A stretch of DNA of 5,067 bases, taken from Anaerolineae bacterium (GTDB lineage: Bacteria > Chloroflexota > Anaerolineae > UBA4142). Positions 1-5,067 of this stretch are shown here, in pieces; within the stretch, counting starts at the first letter, position 1; the number at the start of each line of letters is the position of its first letter. The stretch is taken from positions 1-5,067 of the forward strand of contig DAIDTM010000305.1 of assembly GCA_027457205.1 (NCBI GenBank). The letters run 5' to 3'. A model generated the notes under the pieces. The model worked only from the letters and a program-made list of their open reading frames with translations, was not told the DNA's origin and searched no databases. Position numbers and translations under genes: made by a program.

Positions 1-120
1 GCGCGAATCGCCCCAGCATTTTTGTCGCGACAGCACGTCTCCCGCGCGCGTTCAACTCCGTATTGCCGCCACTCTTCCTCGACCGCCAAAATCCGATCAA
101 TGCGGCAGCGCAAGCCCAGC
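1..120. other. Upstream stretch with no assignable gene
   Basis: GC-rich sequence in which several frames stay open simply because stop codons are rare. On the plus strand, frames opening at positions 1, 2 and 3 end at stops near 133, 122 and 180. On the minus strand an ATG at 122 opens a frame that runs off the left edge (about 40 codons). None gives a protein segment I recognise. The stretch may hold the tail of an upstream gene or the start of a divergent one; I cannot decide which. Confidence 0.3.
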
Positions 121-164
121 ATAACACAACCTTAACACAACCATTATCGCGTCTTAACCACAAT
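121..164 (+). promoter_or_regulatory. Four 11-bp-phased TTAAC-like direct repeats (putative response-regulator box)
   Basis: Four consecutive 11-nt units can be read: ATAACACAACC (121-131), TTAACACAACC (132-142), a degenerate ATTATCGCGTC (143-153) and TTAACCACAAT (154-164). The first two differ only in their first base, and the fourth keeps the TTAAC core in exact phase. Direct repeats at one helical turn are the known binding pattern of OmpR/PhoB-family response regulators; the Bacillus PhoP box and the cyanobacterial Pho box use TTAAC-like half-sites with an 11-bp period. The last unit ends about 15 nt before the -10 element, where an activator would overlap or replace the -35 box. The repeats are visible in the sequence; the identity of the regulator is inference. 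Confidence 0.5.
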
Positions 165-176
165 TGCGCGTGCGCG

Positions 177-185
177 TGCTAGACT
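177..185 (+). promoter_or_regulatory. Extended -10 promoter element of the plus-strand operon
   Basis: TGCTAGACT reads as an extended -10 (TGN followed by TAGACT, a fair match to TATAAT). No good -35 lies 16-18 nt upstream; the nearest candidate is TTAACC at 154-159, with a long 20-nt spacer. This fits a promoter that depends on an activator bound to the repeats at 121-164. The start of transcription would fall near 191-193, giving an untranslated leader of about 25 nt, too short for a riboswitch. Confidence 0.45.
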
Positions 186-206
186 GGTCGCATCATTCAA
201 CTGCGT

Positions 207-212
207 AAGGAG
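207..212 (+). promoter_or_regulatory. Shine-Dalgarno site for the FMN-binding protein gene
   Basis: AAGGAG lies 5 nt before the ATG at 218. It is the strongest ribosome binding site in the window and fixes the start of the first gene. Confidence 0.8.
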
Positions 213-217
213 AGTTT

Positions 218-766
218 ATGTCCAAGCGCCAGCAAACACGCGCCTTCAATCCCGTCCGAACTCTGCAAAAGTTCGCGGTATCTACCTTCGTCGTGTTCAC
301 GTTCGTCGCGTATGCCGTTCACGAACAGTTGGTCAACGCAGGCAGCGCCGCCAACGCGGCTGCGCCGGCGAACAATGTTGCCACACAGCCATTGTCCGAT
401 TCCCCGCAGGCAGCGCCCACAGCGCCAGCCGCGCAATCCTCCTCCGTTGCCTCGAATCCTGCGCCGGCGCAACCGGCGGGACAGTACAAGAACGGTTCCT
501 ACACCGGACCCGAAGTGGATGCTTTTTACGGCTTGGTCAAAGTCCAAGCCGTCGTTCAGAATGGCAAGCTTGCCAACGTCCAGTTCTTGGAATATCCCAA
601 TGATCGCCGGACCTCGGTCCGCATCAACTCGGTCGCGGTGCCGTACCTGCAATCCGAAGCGGTGCAAGCCCAAAGCGCAAACGTCGATTTCATTTCCGGC
701 GCGACGTTGACCAGCGAAGCGTTTGTCGAGTCGCTGCAAGCCGCGCTCGATACTGCGAAGAACTAG
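218..766 (+). CDS. Membrane-anchored FMN-binding domain protein (covalent FMN carrier)
   Basis: 182 aa. Seen: a basic N-terminus (residues 1-18, several Lys/Arg), one hydrophobic segment at about 19-36, an Ala/Pro/Ser-rich linker at about 40-88 and a compact FMN_bind domain at about 89-178. The domain begins with YKNGSYTG and ends with SGATLTS at 160-166. In NqrC, RnfG and relatives, ApbE links FMN by a phosphoester bond to the Thr of this motif, here Thr163 (codon 704-706). Charge distribution predicts that the N-terminus stays inside and the domain sits outside on a flexible tether. The ATG is set by the AAGGAG site. The gene is followed after 2 nt by an apbE homologue, the expected modifying enzyme, and then by a membrane reductase, the likely electron donor. 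It is shorter than NqrC/RnfG and has a single domain. The family call is firm; the role as terminal extracytoplasmic electron carrier is inference. Confidence 0.9.
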   Translation: MSKRQQTRAFNPVRTLQKFAVSTFVVFTFVAYAVHEQLVNAGSAANAAAPANNVATQPLSDSPQAAPTAPAAQSSSVASNPAPAQPAGQYKNGSYTGPEVDAFYGLVKVQAVVQNGKLANVQFLEYPNDRRTSVRINSVAVPYLQSEAVQAQSANVDFISGATLTSEAFVESLQAALDTAKN

Positions 767-768
767 TC

Positions 769-1515
769 GTGAAACAGACCCGTATCCTCATGGGAATGCC
801 CATCACCATCGAAGTGATCGACGCGTCCGCGACGACGGAAACATTCGACGTTGTCTTTTCGTATTTCGAGTACGTCGATGACAAGTTCAGCACCTACAAA
901 GACCACAGCGAAATTTCCGCGATCAACCGACGCGAAATCCTCCTGGAAGAATCCAGCGAGGATATGTGGATGGTCTTTGCGCTGGCGGAACAAACCAAGC
1001 AAGAGACGAACGGATACTTTGACATTGCGCGCCACGGCATCTACGATCCGTCCGGCTTGGTCAAGGGGTGGGCAATCTACAACGCCGCGCAAATCTTACG
1101 ACAAAAGGGATTTGAGAATTTCTACGTGGACGCCGGCGGAGACGTTCAAGCCGTCGGGAAAAATAGTCGTGGTCAAAACTGGCGCGTGGGAATCCGGAAT
1201 CCGTTCGACCTGAATGAGATCGTCAAGACGCTCTCCATCAGCGACGCCGGCATCGCCACCTCTGGCACGTACATTCGCGGACAGCACATCTACAACCCCA
1301 AGCGAAACGACCAACCCATCACCGACATTGTGAGTCTGACCGTCATCGGTCCTGACATCTACGAGGCGGACCGATTTGCAACGGCTGCGTTTGCGATGGG
1401 CAGAGCCGGCATTGCTTTCATCGAAAGCGTGGGGGGCTTGGAAGGATATATGATCGATCAGGACCGGCGCGCGACCTTTACCACCGGTTTTCAAAGGTTT
1501 GTGACTGATGATTGA
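769..1515 (+). CDS. apbE: FAD:protein FMN transferase (ApbE family), copy 1
   Basis: 248 aa, somewhat shorter than typical ApbE (about 300-350 aa). ApbE uses FAD as FMN donor and attaches FMN to a Ser/Thr of target proteins, with Mg2+ as cofactor. Seen: MGMPITIEV near the start, FSTYKDHSEISAINR at 40-54, DPSGLVKGWA at 93-102 (family form DLGGIAKGYA), DAGGDVQAVG at 121-130, ATSGTY at 163-168, HIYNPK at 173-178 and DRFATAAFAMG at 201-211. Asp201 and Thr205 match the family's metal-binding Asp and Thr. The usual HIIDPRTG is altered to HIYNPKRN. Translation starts at GTG 769, 2 nt after the preceding stop and without a clear ribosome site, which suggests coupling; ATG 790 (residue 8) is an alternative. 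No signal peptide or lipobox is visible, so it is probably cytoplasmic as encoded. The likely substrate is Thr163 of the upstream protein. Confidence 0.9.
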   Translation: MKQTRILMGMPITIEVIDASATTETFDVVFSYFEYVDDKFSTYKDHSEISAINRREILLEESSEDMWMVFALAEQTKQETNGYFDIARHGIYDPSGLVKGWAIYNAAQILRQKGFENFYVDAGGDVQAVGKNSRGQNWRVGIRNPFDLNEIVKTLSISDAGIATSGTYIRGQHIYNPKRNDQPITDIVSLTVIGPDIYEADRFATAAFAMGRAGIAFIESVGGLEGYMIDQDRRATFTTGFQRFVTDD

Positions 1516-3028
1516 ATTTGTCGACAACGTACTCAACCGCATCACGATGTACCGCTTGGTGCTGTACTATCTGATCTTTTTGCTCGGCGCTGCCATCGTC
1601 CTCGCGTCCGTGGGACTATTGGGCTACGATCCTTTCGCGATCCTGCTGACGATCGGCGTCCTGCTCGCCGTGACTTCGATCACCAACTGGGTTTTTGCAA
1701 AGGTCTGGGGCGTGCCCGCCAACGCCGAATCGACGTACATCTCCGCGCTGATCCTCGCCTTGATCATCACGCCGCTGCAATCGCCGCACGACCTGTGGTT
1801 TCTCGGCTGGGCAGCCGTGTGGGCAATGGCGTCGAAATTCATCGTGGCAATCGACAAAAAGCACCTCTTCAATCCGGTCGCCTTTGCAGTTGCCCTAACG
1901 TACCTCACCATCAATCAGTCCGCCAGTTGGTGGGTCGGCAGCGCGTCGATGCTGCCTTTCGTTCTCATCGGCGGCGTGCTGGTCGTCCGCAAAATCCAAC
2001 GCTCGGCGCTGGTCTGGAGTTTCTTGCTCACCGCTTTGGCGACCGCGCTGACATTCAGTCTGCTCAACGGAGACGATTTCTTCGCGGCGATCCAAAAGAT
2101 CGCCGTGCTGTCGCCGCTGTTCTTATTCGCCTTTATCATCCTCACCGAGCCGCTGACGACTCCGCCCACGCGACGATTGCAAATCGTCTATGGCGCGCTG
2201 GTGGGATTTCTTTTTACGCCGCAGATTCACCTGGGCAGTTTTTACACCACGCCAGAAATTGCGGTCCTGCTCGGAAATATCTTTTCGTTCATCGTTAGCC
2301 CCAAAACGACGCTGATTCTGACGCTCAAGAAAAAGGTGCAACTAACGCCGGACATTTACGATTTCATCTTCACGCCGAATCGCCAAGTCGCCTTTGCGCC
2401 GGGACAGTATATGGAGTGGACGCTGGGGCATGACGATCCCGACAGCCGGGGCAATCGGAGGTACTTTACGCTGTCGTCTTCGCCGACGGAAGACACGCTG
2501 CGCCTCGGTGTCAAGTTCTACCCACAGTCGAGCACGTTCAAACAAGCGATGCTGTCGATGGACGCGAACCACGAAATCGTCGCGTCGCAATTGGCGGGCG
2601 AATTTGTGCTGCCCCGCGATCCGAATCAGAAATGCGTCTTCATCGCCGGCGGCATCGGCATTACGCCGTTCCGCAGTATGATCAAGTACTTGCTGGACAC
2701 GCGCCAGCGGAGACCCATCGTCCTGTTTTATGCGAACAAGACGGTCAACGATCTGGTCTACGTAGATGTTTTCGAACGCGCGCGGCAAGAACTGGGGATC
2801 ACCACGGTTTACACAGTTACCGACACGCGCCACGTGCCGTCGTGGTGGAAAGGCAAGACCGGGCGCATCAGCCCGCAAATGATCCGGACACAAGTCCCGG
2901 ATTATATGAACTGCGTCTTTTATCTCTCCGGTCCCAAAAGCATGGTCGATTCTTTCCAGGCGTTGCTGGAGCAACTCCACGTCAAGGAAACAAACATCAA
3001 GACCGATTTCTTCCCCGGGCTGATGTAA
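1508..3028 (+). CDS. RnfD/NqrB-like membrane domain fused to FAD/NAD(P)-binding reductase
   Basis: 506 aa. The N-terminal half (about 15-265) is strongly hydrophobic, with roughly ten membrane segments. RnfD/NqrB-like landmarks are STYISALILALIITP (75-89), HLFNPVAFA (119-127) and FIILTEPLTTP (209-219). The C-terminal half (about 268-506) is an FNR-type module: GQYMEWTL (299-306), RYFTLSSSP (318-326, FAD-binding), GGIGITPFRSM (381-391, NAD(P) pyrophosphate loop), FYLSGPKSMV (471-480) and a terminal FFPGL. It should oxidise NAD(P)H in the cytoplasm and pass electrons into the membrane part. Unlike NqrF there is no [2Fe-2S] ferredoxin domain, and no SGAT-like FMN-acceptor Thr is seen in the membrane domain, unlike NqrB/RnfD. 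The ATG overlaps the apbE stop by 8 nt (AAAGG about 10 nt upstream), so translation is coupled. Whether it pumps Na+ or H+ cannot be told. Confidence 0.88.
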   Translation: MIEFVDNVLNRITMYRLVLYYLIFLLGAAIVLASVGLLGYDPFAILLTIGVLLAVTSITNWVFAKVWGVPANAESTYISALILALIITPLQSPHDLWFLGWAAVWAMASKFIVAIDKKHLFNPVAFAVALTYLTINQSASWWVGSASMLPFVLIGGVLVVRKIQRSALVWSFLLTALATALTFSLLNGDDFFAAIQKIAVLSPLFLFAFIILTEPLTTPPTRRLQIVYGALVGFLFTPQIHLGSFYTTPEIAVLLGNIFSFIVSPKTTLILTLKKKVQLTPDIYDFIFTPNRQVAFAPGQYMEWTLGHDDPDSRGNRRYFTLSSSPTEDTLRLGVKFYPQSSTFKQAMLSMDANHEIVASQLAGEFVLPRDPNQKCVFIAGGIGITPFRSMIKYLLDTRQRRPIVLFYANKTVNDLVYVDVFERARQELGITTVYTVTDTRHVPSWWKGKTGRISPQMIRTQVPDYMNCVFYLSGPKSMVDSFQALLEQLHVKETNIKTDFFPGLM

Positions 3029-3049
3029 GACATTCTTTTGAAAATACAG

Positions 3050-3091
3050 ACGCGGGCGACCGTTTACAAACGATCGCCCGCGTTTCTTGTT
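3050..3091 (+). terminator. Intrinsic terminator of the plus-strand operon
   Basis: ACGCGGGCGA (3050-3059) pairs perfectly with TCGCCCGCGT (3074-3083). Inside it, CGTT (3061-3064) pairs with AACG (3069-3072) around a TACA loop, after one C-A mismatch. The GC-rich hairpin is followed by TTTCTTGTT. It starts 21 nt after the stop at 3028. Since the minus-strand cytochrome gene ends at 3108, the hairpin could also stop transcription from the other side, though on that strand the T-run (CTGTATTTTC) is weaker. Confidence 0.85.
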
Positions 3092-3107
3092 GCGCTCGGC
3101 TACCGCA

Positions 3108-3842
3108 TCATCCTGTGATCGTCGAGCGGGGCTTGGGGTGAGCGCGCGGCTGCCGCACAGACACCAAGACGCGATGCACGGTCAGAAAGTACGTGGCGAG
3201 AATGGTCAGGACGTACAATCCGAGCATCGCAGGTGTGAGTGTGTCCGTGCCGCTCCATAGACCATGCAGAGTTACGAAGAAATAGATGATAAAACTGGTA
3301 TAGTGGATCAGCCGCCAAACCTTGAACCCGATGAAGCGCCGCGCGTAGAAGCTGAACGCGACCGGCAGCATCAGGTAGATTCCGATCTGTCCCAGGGCAA
3401 ACCACAGCGACAAATTACCGGGAAGGGCGAATGGAATCAGAATCTGCGCGAGCGAATAGTTCATATATCGATCGCCCAGCAGAATCAGCGCGTGGAAAAT
3501 GGCGATGGTCAGAGCAAGGAGACTGGCGAACTGGTGCAGATCGACTGCCGTTGGACCGCCGGGCCACACCCGCGACATTTTGTTCGTGATGGTCACGCCC
3601 AACGCCACCGAGAACCACAACAGCACGTAGGCGATGACACCCGCCGCGCGCGCCAGATACCAGTACCCCTTGGGCGTCGCGCCGAGCAGCGATGCGCTCA
3701 AGCCGGGAAGCCACGCCGGCAAAACGACGACAGCGGCAAATACGCCGACGATGGCAGCCAGCACAATCAGGATCACGGCATCCAAGCTCAACGTTGGCTG
3801 CAAATTCTCCAGGTCATCCTTTGGCGTCATATTCGCTGACAT
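3108..3842 (-). CDS. Ferric-reductase-like transmembrane cytochrome b protein
   Basis: 244 aa from ATG 3842. Six hydrophobic segments are visible (about 22-42, 61-83, 102-122, 144-164, 176-194, 205-225). His103 and His117 (DLHQF...IFHAL) form an HX13H pair and His180 and His193 (LIHYT...TLHGL) an HX12H pair, the bis-haem ligand pattern of the ferric-reductase-like/MsrQ (YedZ) and NOX superfamily. The WYLARAAGVIAYVLLW segment is also typical. There is no FAD/NAD(P) domain, so the protein must exchange electrons with separate partners, such as quinol, a flavoprotein or an FMN-bearing protein. Start choice: GGGAG at 3849-3853 is 6 nt before ATG 3842; TTG 3848 and ATG 3830 are in-frame alternatives. 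It lies downstream of the second apbE on the same strand, a pairing known from flavin-dependent extracytoplasmic redox loci. The C-terminal 15 residues are basic and Pro-rich. Superfamily is firm; acceptor unknown. Confidence 0.88.
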   Translation of the reverse strand: MSANMTPKDDLENLQPTLSLDAVILIVLAAIVGVFAAVVVLPAWLPGLSASLLGATPKGYWYLARAAGVIAYVLLWFSVALGVTITNKMSRVWPGGPTAVDLHQFASLLALTIAIFHALILLGDRYMNYSLAQILIPFALPGNLSLWFALGQIGIYLMLPVAFSFYARRFIGFKVWRLIHYTSFIIYFFVTLHGLWSGTDTLTPAMLGLYVLTILATYFLTVHRVLVSVRQPRAHPKPRSTITG

Positions 3843-3848
3843 TTTCAA

Positions 3849-3853
3849 CTCCC
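3849..3853 (-). promoter_or_regulatory. Shine-Dalgarno site for the cytochrome b gene
   Basis: On the minus strand GGGAG stands 6 nt before ATG 3842 and directly abuts TTG 3848, so it favours the ATG start. It lies within the left copy of an 8-bp direct repeat (CTCCCAAG, 3849-3856 and 3949-3956) that flanks the inverted-repeat element. Confidence 0.6.
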
Positions 3854-3871
3854 AAGGTTTCTACTCAGCCA

Positions 3872-3936
3872 AACCTCCCGCAGGTTTGTTCATCAGTACG
3901 GTTGCCTTCATCAACCGACTCAACCTGCGGGAGGTT
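3872..3936. repeat. Nested inverted-repeat element (REP/MITE-like)
   Basis: AACCTCCCGCAGGTT (3872-3886) and AACCTGCGGGAGGTT (3922-3936) are perfect 15-bp inverted copies. Each is itself nearly palindromic (AACCT...AGGTT). In the 35-nt spacer a second perfect pair, CGGTTG (3899-3904) and CAACCG (3912-3917), makes an inner hairpin with a 7-nt loop. The unit sits between the second apbE and the cytochrome b gene and overlaps the apbE end, giving its last codons (QPPAG) and its TGA. It has no T-run and so is not a classic terminator; it could stabilise or attenuate the transcript. Exact 8-bp direct repeats (3849-3856, 3949-3956) bracket it and might be a target-site duplication. Short palindromic repeats of this kind are, to my recollection, frequent in Anaerolineae genomes. 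Confidence 0.75.
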
Positions 3937-4855
3937 GAGCAATTACCTCTCCCAAGTAATTTTCGATTCGCCGGCTGTGAACGATGTATCCGCTTTCCAG
4001 TATCAGCAAACCAGCTAGAGTCGATTGTTCTTCCAACCAGTCAAGCCCCGCGCGACTGCCCAGGATCAAGACCTGCTTTGCTGCCGCTTCGGCTTCGACG
4101 GCAGTTGGCGCAATGACCGTGGCAGTGATGATGTCGGTTTCGGCTGGCTCACCGGTGCGCGGATCGATGATGTGATGCTGCCAGACGCCGTTACGCTGCC
4201 AACGGCGATGATCGCGTCCGGAGGTCGCCACCGCGCCGCGATCGATCATCAACAGTTCGAGATTGCGCGCCGGCTCGCCAGGGTCGGCAACGCCGATGCG
4301 CAAGCCATCGTCGCTTACCGGCGGAGCGCTAATCGCGATGTCGCCGCCGGCGTCGATCAGCGCCGGGGCAATCGTCCCCAACCGCCGCGCGGCTTGGTCC
4401 GCCGACCAGCCCTTGGCGATTCCGCCCAAATCGAGGCGTATTCCCGGCGGCAGGCAAACAGATCGAGTAGACGCGTCGCATTCAATCGCGCGCCAGTCTC
4501 CGACCAGCATCCAGCCCGGTCGCCGGCGCGTTCCGCTCGCTTCGAGCGACTCGAAGGTGCGGTCGTACCCAGCCGATTCCAACGCGGCGAGCACAGCCGG
4601 AGTCACCAGCCCATCGCTCTGTCGCGCGGCATTCAGCGACGCCTGGAGCACTTGCCACATCGGGTCACTCACCGGCATTGGCTTGCCAGCATTTCGATTG
4701 AGCCGGCTCAGTTCGCTGTCCGCGCGGAATCGGCTGAACGACTGTTCCCAAGTCTCGAACCAATCGGGGACCTGAAACAACTTATCGACGGTAGCTGCCG
4801 AATCCACCACTGCCAACATTTGGCAGCCAATCGCGCGAAATTCGAGACGTTGCAT
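3920..4855 (-). CDS. apbE: FAD:protein FMN transferase (ApbE family), copy 2
   Basis: 311 aa from ATG 4855 (GTG 4861 would add two residues). Seen: FRAIGCQM near the start, SFSRFRADSELSRLN at 39-53, LDLGGIAKGWSAD at 141-153, DAGGDI at 168-173, GAVATSG at 207-213 and HHIIDPRTGEP at 227-237, all close to the family consensus. At the usual metal-site segment (aDalaTalfvlG) it reads AEAAAKQVLILG (255-266), with Glu256 for Asp and Lys260 for Thr, unlike copy 1. No signal peptide is visible. The start lies 3-9 nt after the stop of an upstream same-strand frame and lacks a clear ribosome site, which suggests translational coupling. Its last residues QPPAG and the stop are encoded by the inverted-repeat element, so the C-terminus is probably secondary. 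It is followed by the cytochrome b gene. The target may be the incomplete upstream protein or the FMN-binding protein; activity with the altered metal site is inferred. Confidence 0.88.
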   Translation of the reverse strand: MQRLEFRAIGCQMLAVVDSAATVDKLFQVPDWFETWEQSFSRFRADSELSRLNRNAGKPMPVSDPMWQVLQASLNAARQSDGLVTPAVLAALESAGYDRTFESLEASGTRRRPGWMLVGDWRAIECDASTRSVCLPPGIRLDLGGIAKGWSADQAARRLGTIAPALIDAGGDIAISAPPVSDDGLRIGVADPGEPARNLELLMIDRGAVATSGRDHRRWQRNGVWQHHIIDPRTGEPAETDIITATVIAPTAVEAEAAAKQVLILGSRAGLDWLEEQSTLAGLLILESGYIVHSRRIENYLGEVIAQPPAG

Positions 4856-4864
4856 CGGCACAGG

Positions 4865-5067
4865 TTATCGTGACGAATGAGTCTGCGCGACAGCGCCGCC
4901 TTGATTCGACCCACCGCCGCCACCGCCGACGTGCACGACGCGCTGGGGCGGCGCAGTGACCACGCGCAGCGTGGGTTGCGGCAGCGGCTGAGCAACCTCA
5001 GTCGGCGGCGCGGGAAGCGTCGGCATTCCTGTCGGCGGCGGAATGAGCGTCGGCAGAGGCGGCAGAC
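4865..5067 (-). CDS. C-terminal fragment of a Pro/Thr-rich, Gly-tailed protein (unidentified)
   Basis: A minus-strand frame enters from the right edge and runs 66 codons to TAA at 4865-4867. It is not recognised as a known family. Residues 1-37 are rich in Pro, Thr and Leu, with recurring PTL units (PTLIPPPTG, MPTLPAPPT, PQPTLRV). Then come TAPPQRVVHV, a six-Gly run (codons 4910-4927), SNQGGAVAQ and the end THSSR. Such composition suits an extracytoplasmic tether or tail rather than a folded domain. It is on the same strand as the second apbE, whose start follows the stop within 3-9 nt, so they are very likely co-transcribed; the protein may be a redox partner or flavinylation target. Support for coding: open throughout, tight coupling to apbE and non-random repeating composition. 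Caution: GC-rich sequence gives long open frames by chance, and a conflicting open frame overlaps it. Confidence 0.55.
   Translation of the reverse strand, partial: LPPLPTLIPPPTGMPTLPAPPTEVAQPLPQPTLRVVTAPPQRVVHVGGGGGGSNQGGAVAQTHSSR

Noticed and set aside
1..122. Minus-strand open frame starting at ATG 122 and running off the left edge, a possible divergent gene
   Set aside because: Only about 40 codons are visible, no family is recognisable, the plus-strand frames here are equally open, and its start would sit inside the repeat array. It remains possible but unsupported.
121..164. Short CRISPR-like or tandem satellite repeat
   Set aside because: The units are 11 nt, contiguous, degenerate and located directly before a promoter element, which fits a regulator binding site rather than a CRISPR array.
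186..217. FMN riboswitch or other structured leader before the flavin operon
   Set aside because: The predicted untranslated leader is only about 25 nt, and no RFN-like conserved stems are present.
2342..2980. Minus-strand 212-codon frame antisense to the reductase half of the fusion gene
   Set aside because: It is Arg/His/Asp-rich with no family signature, while the plus strand carries intact FAD- and NAD(P)-binding motifs.
4025..4873. Long plus-strand open frame (282 codons) antisense to the second apbE
   Set aside because: It is a shadow of high-GC coding sequence. It has no recognisable domain, and the opposite strand encodes all ApbE motifs in order.
4708..4995. Minus-strand open frame of 95 codons overlapping the second apbE
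   Set aside because: Most of it lies in another frame of a clear apbE with conserved motifs. Its Arg/Ser/Cys-rich composition is typical of an out-of-frame reading in GC-rich DNA.

Overview
The window (about 5.07 kb, moderately GC-rich) holds two convergent gene groups concerned with covalently bound flavin and electron transfer through a membrane. The best guess for the host is a Chloroflexota bacterium, probably an Anaerolineae-like lineage. This rests on the Pro/Thr-rich and Ala/Pro-rich extracytoplasmic linkers, the fusion of an RnfD/NqrB-like membrane domain to a ferredoxin-NADP reductase-like module, and a short palindromic repeat of the AACCTCCCGCAGGTT type that I associate with such genomes. 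No rRNA or marker gene is present to confirm it.

Plus strand, 1-3091. After a leader of about 217 nt come three tightly packed genes: a membrane-anchored FMN-binding-domain protein with an SGAT flavinylation site (218-766), an ApbE-type FAD:protein FMN transferase (769-1515, 2 nt gap), and an RnfD/NqrB-like membrane domain fused to an FAD/NAD(P)-binding reductase (1508-3028, 8 nt overlap). A strong hairpin plus T-run closes the operon at 3050-3091. The leader carries an extended -10 element preceded by four 11-bp-phased TTAAC-like units. That layout resembles the binding site of an OmpR/PhoB-family response regulator.

Minus strand, 5067 to 3108. In transcription order there is the C-terminal end of an unidentified protein with a Pro/Thr-rich and poly-Gly tail (stop at 4865), a second, more canonical ApbE homologue (3920-4855), a nested inverted-repeat element that supplies the last codons and stop of that gene, and a six-helix ferric-reductase-like cytochrome b protein (3108-3842) with HX13H and HX12H haem-ligand pairs and no flavin domain.

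Inferred working model: NAD(P)H is oxidised by the cytoplasmic FNR-like module of the fusion protein. Electrons cross the membrane through its RnfD/NqrB-like part and reach the FMN covalently attached to Thr163 of the FMN-binding protein on the outer face. The two ApbE enzymes would attach FMN to targets in or near the locus, and the cytochrome b protein offers a second transmembrane electron path. The protein families are clear from the sequence. The assembly into one pathway, the electron acceptor and any ion pumping are inference.
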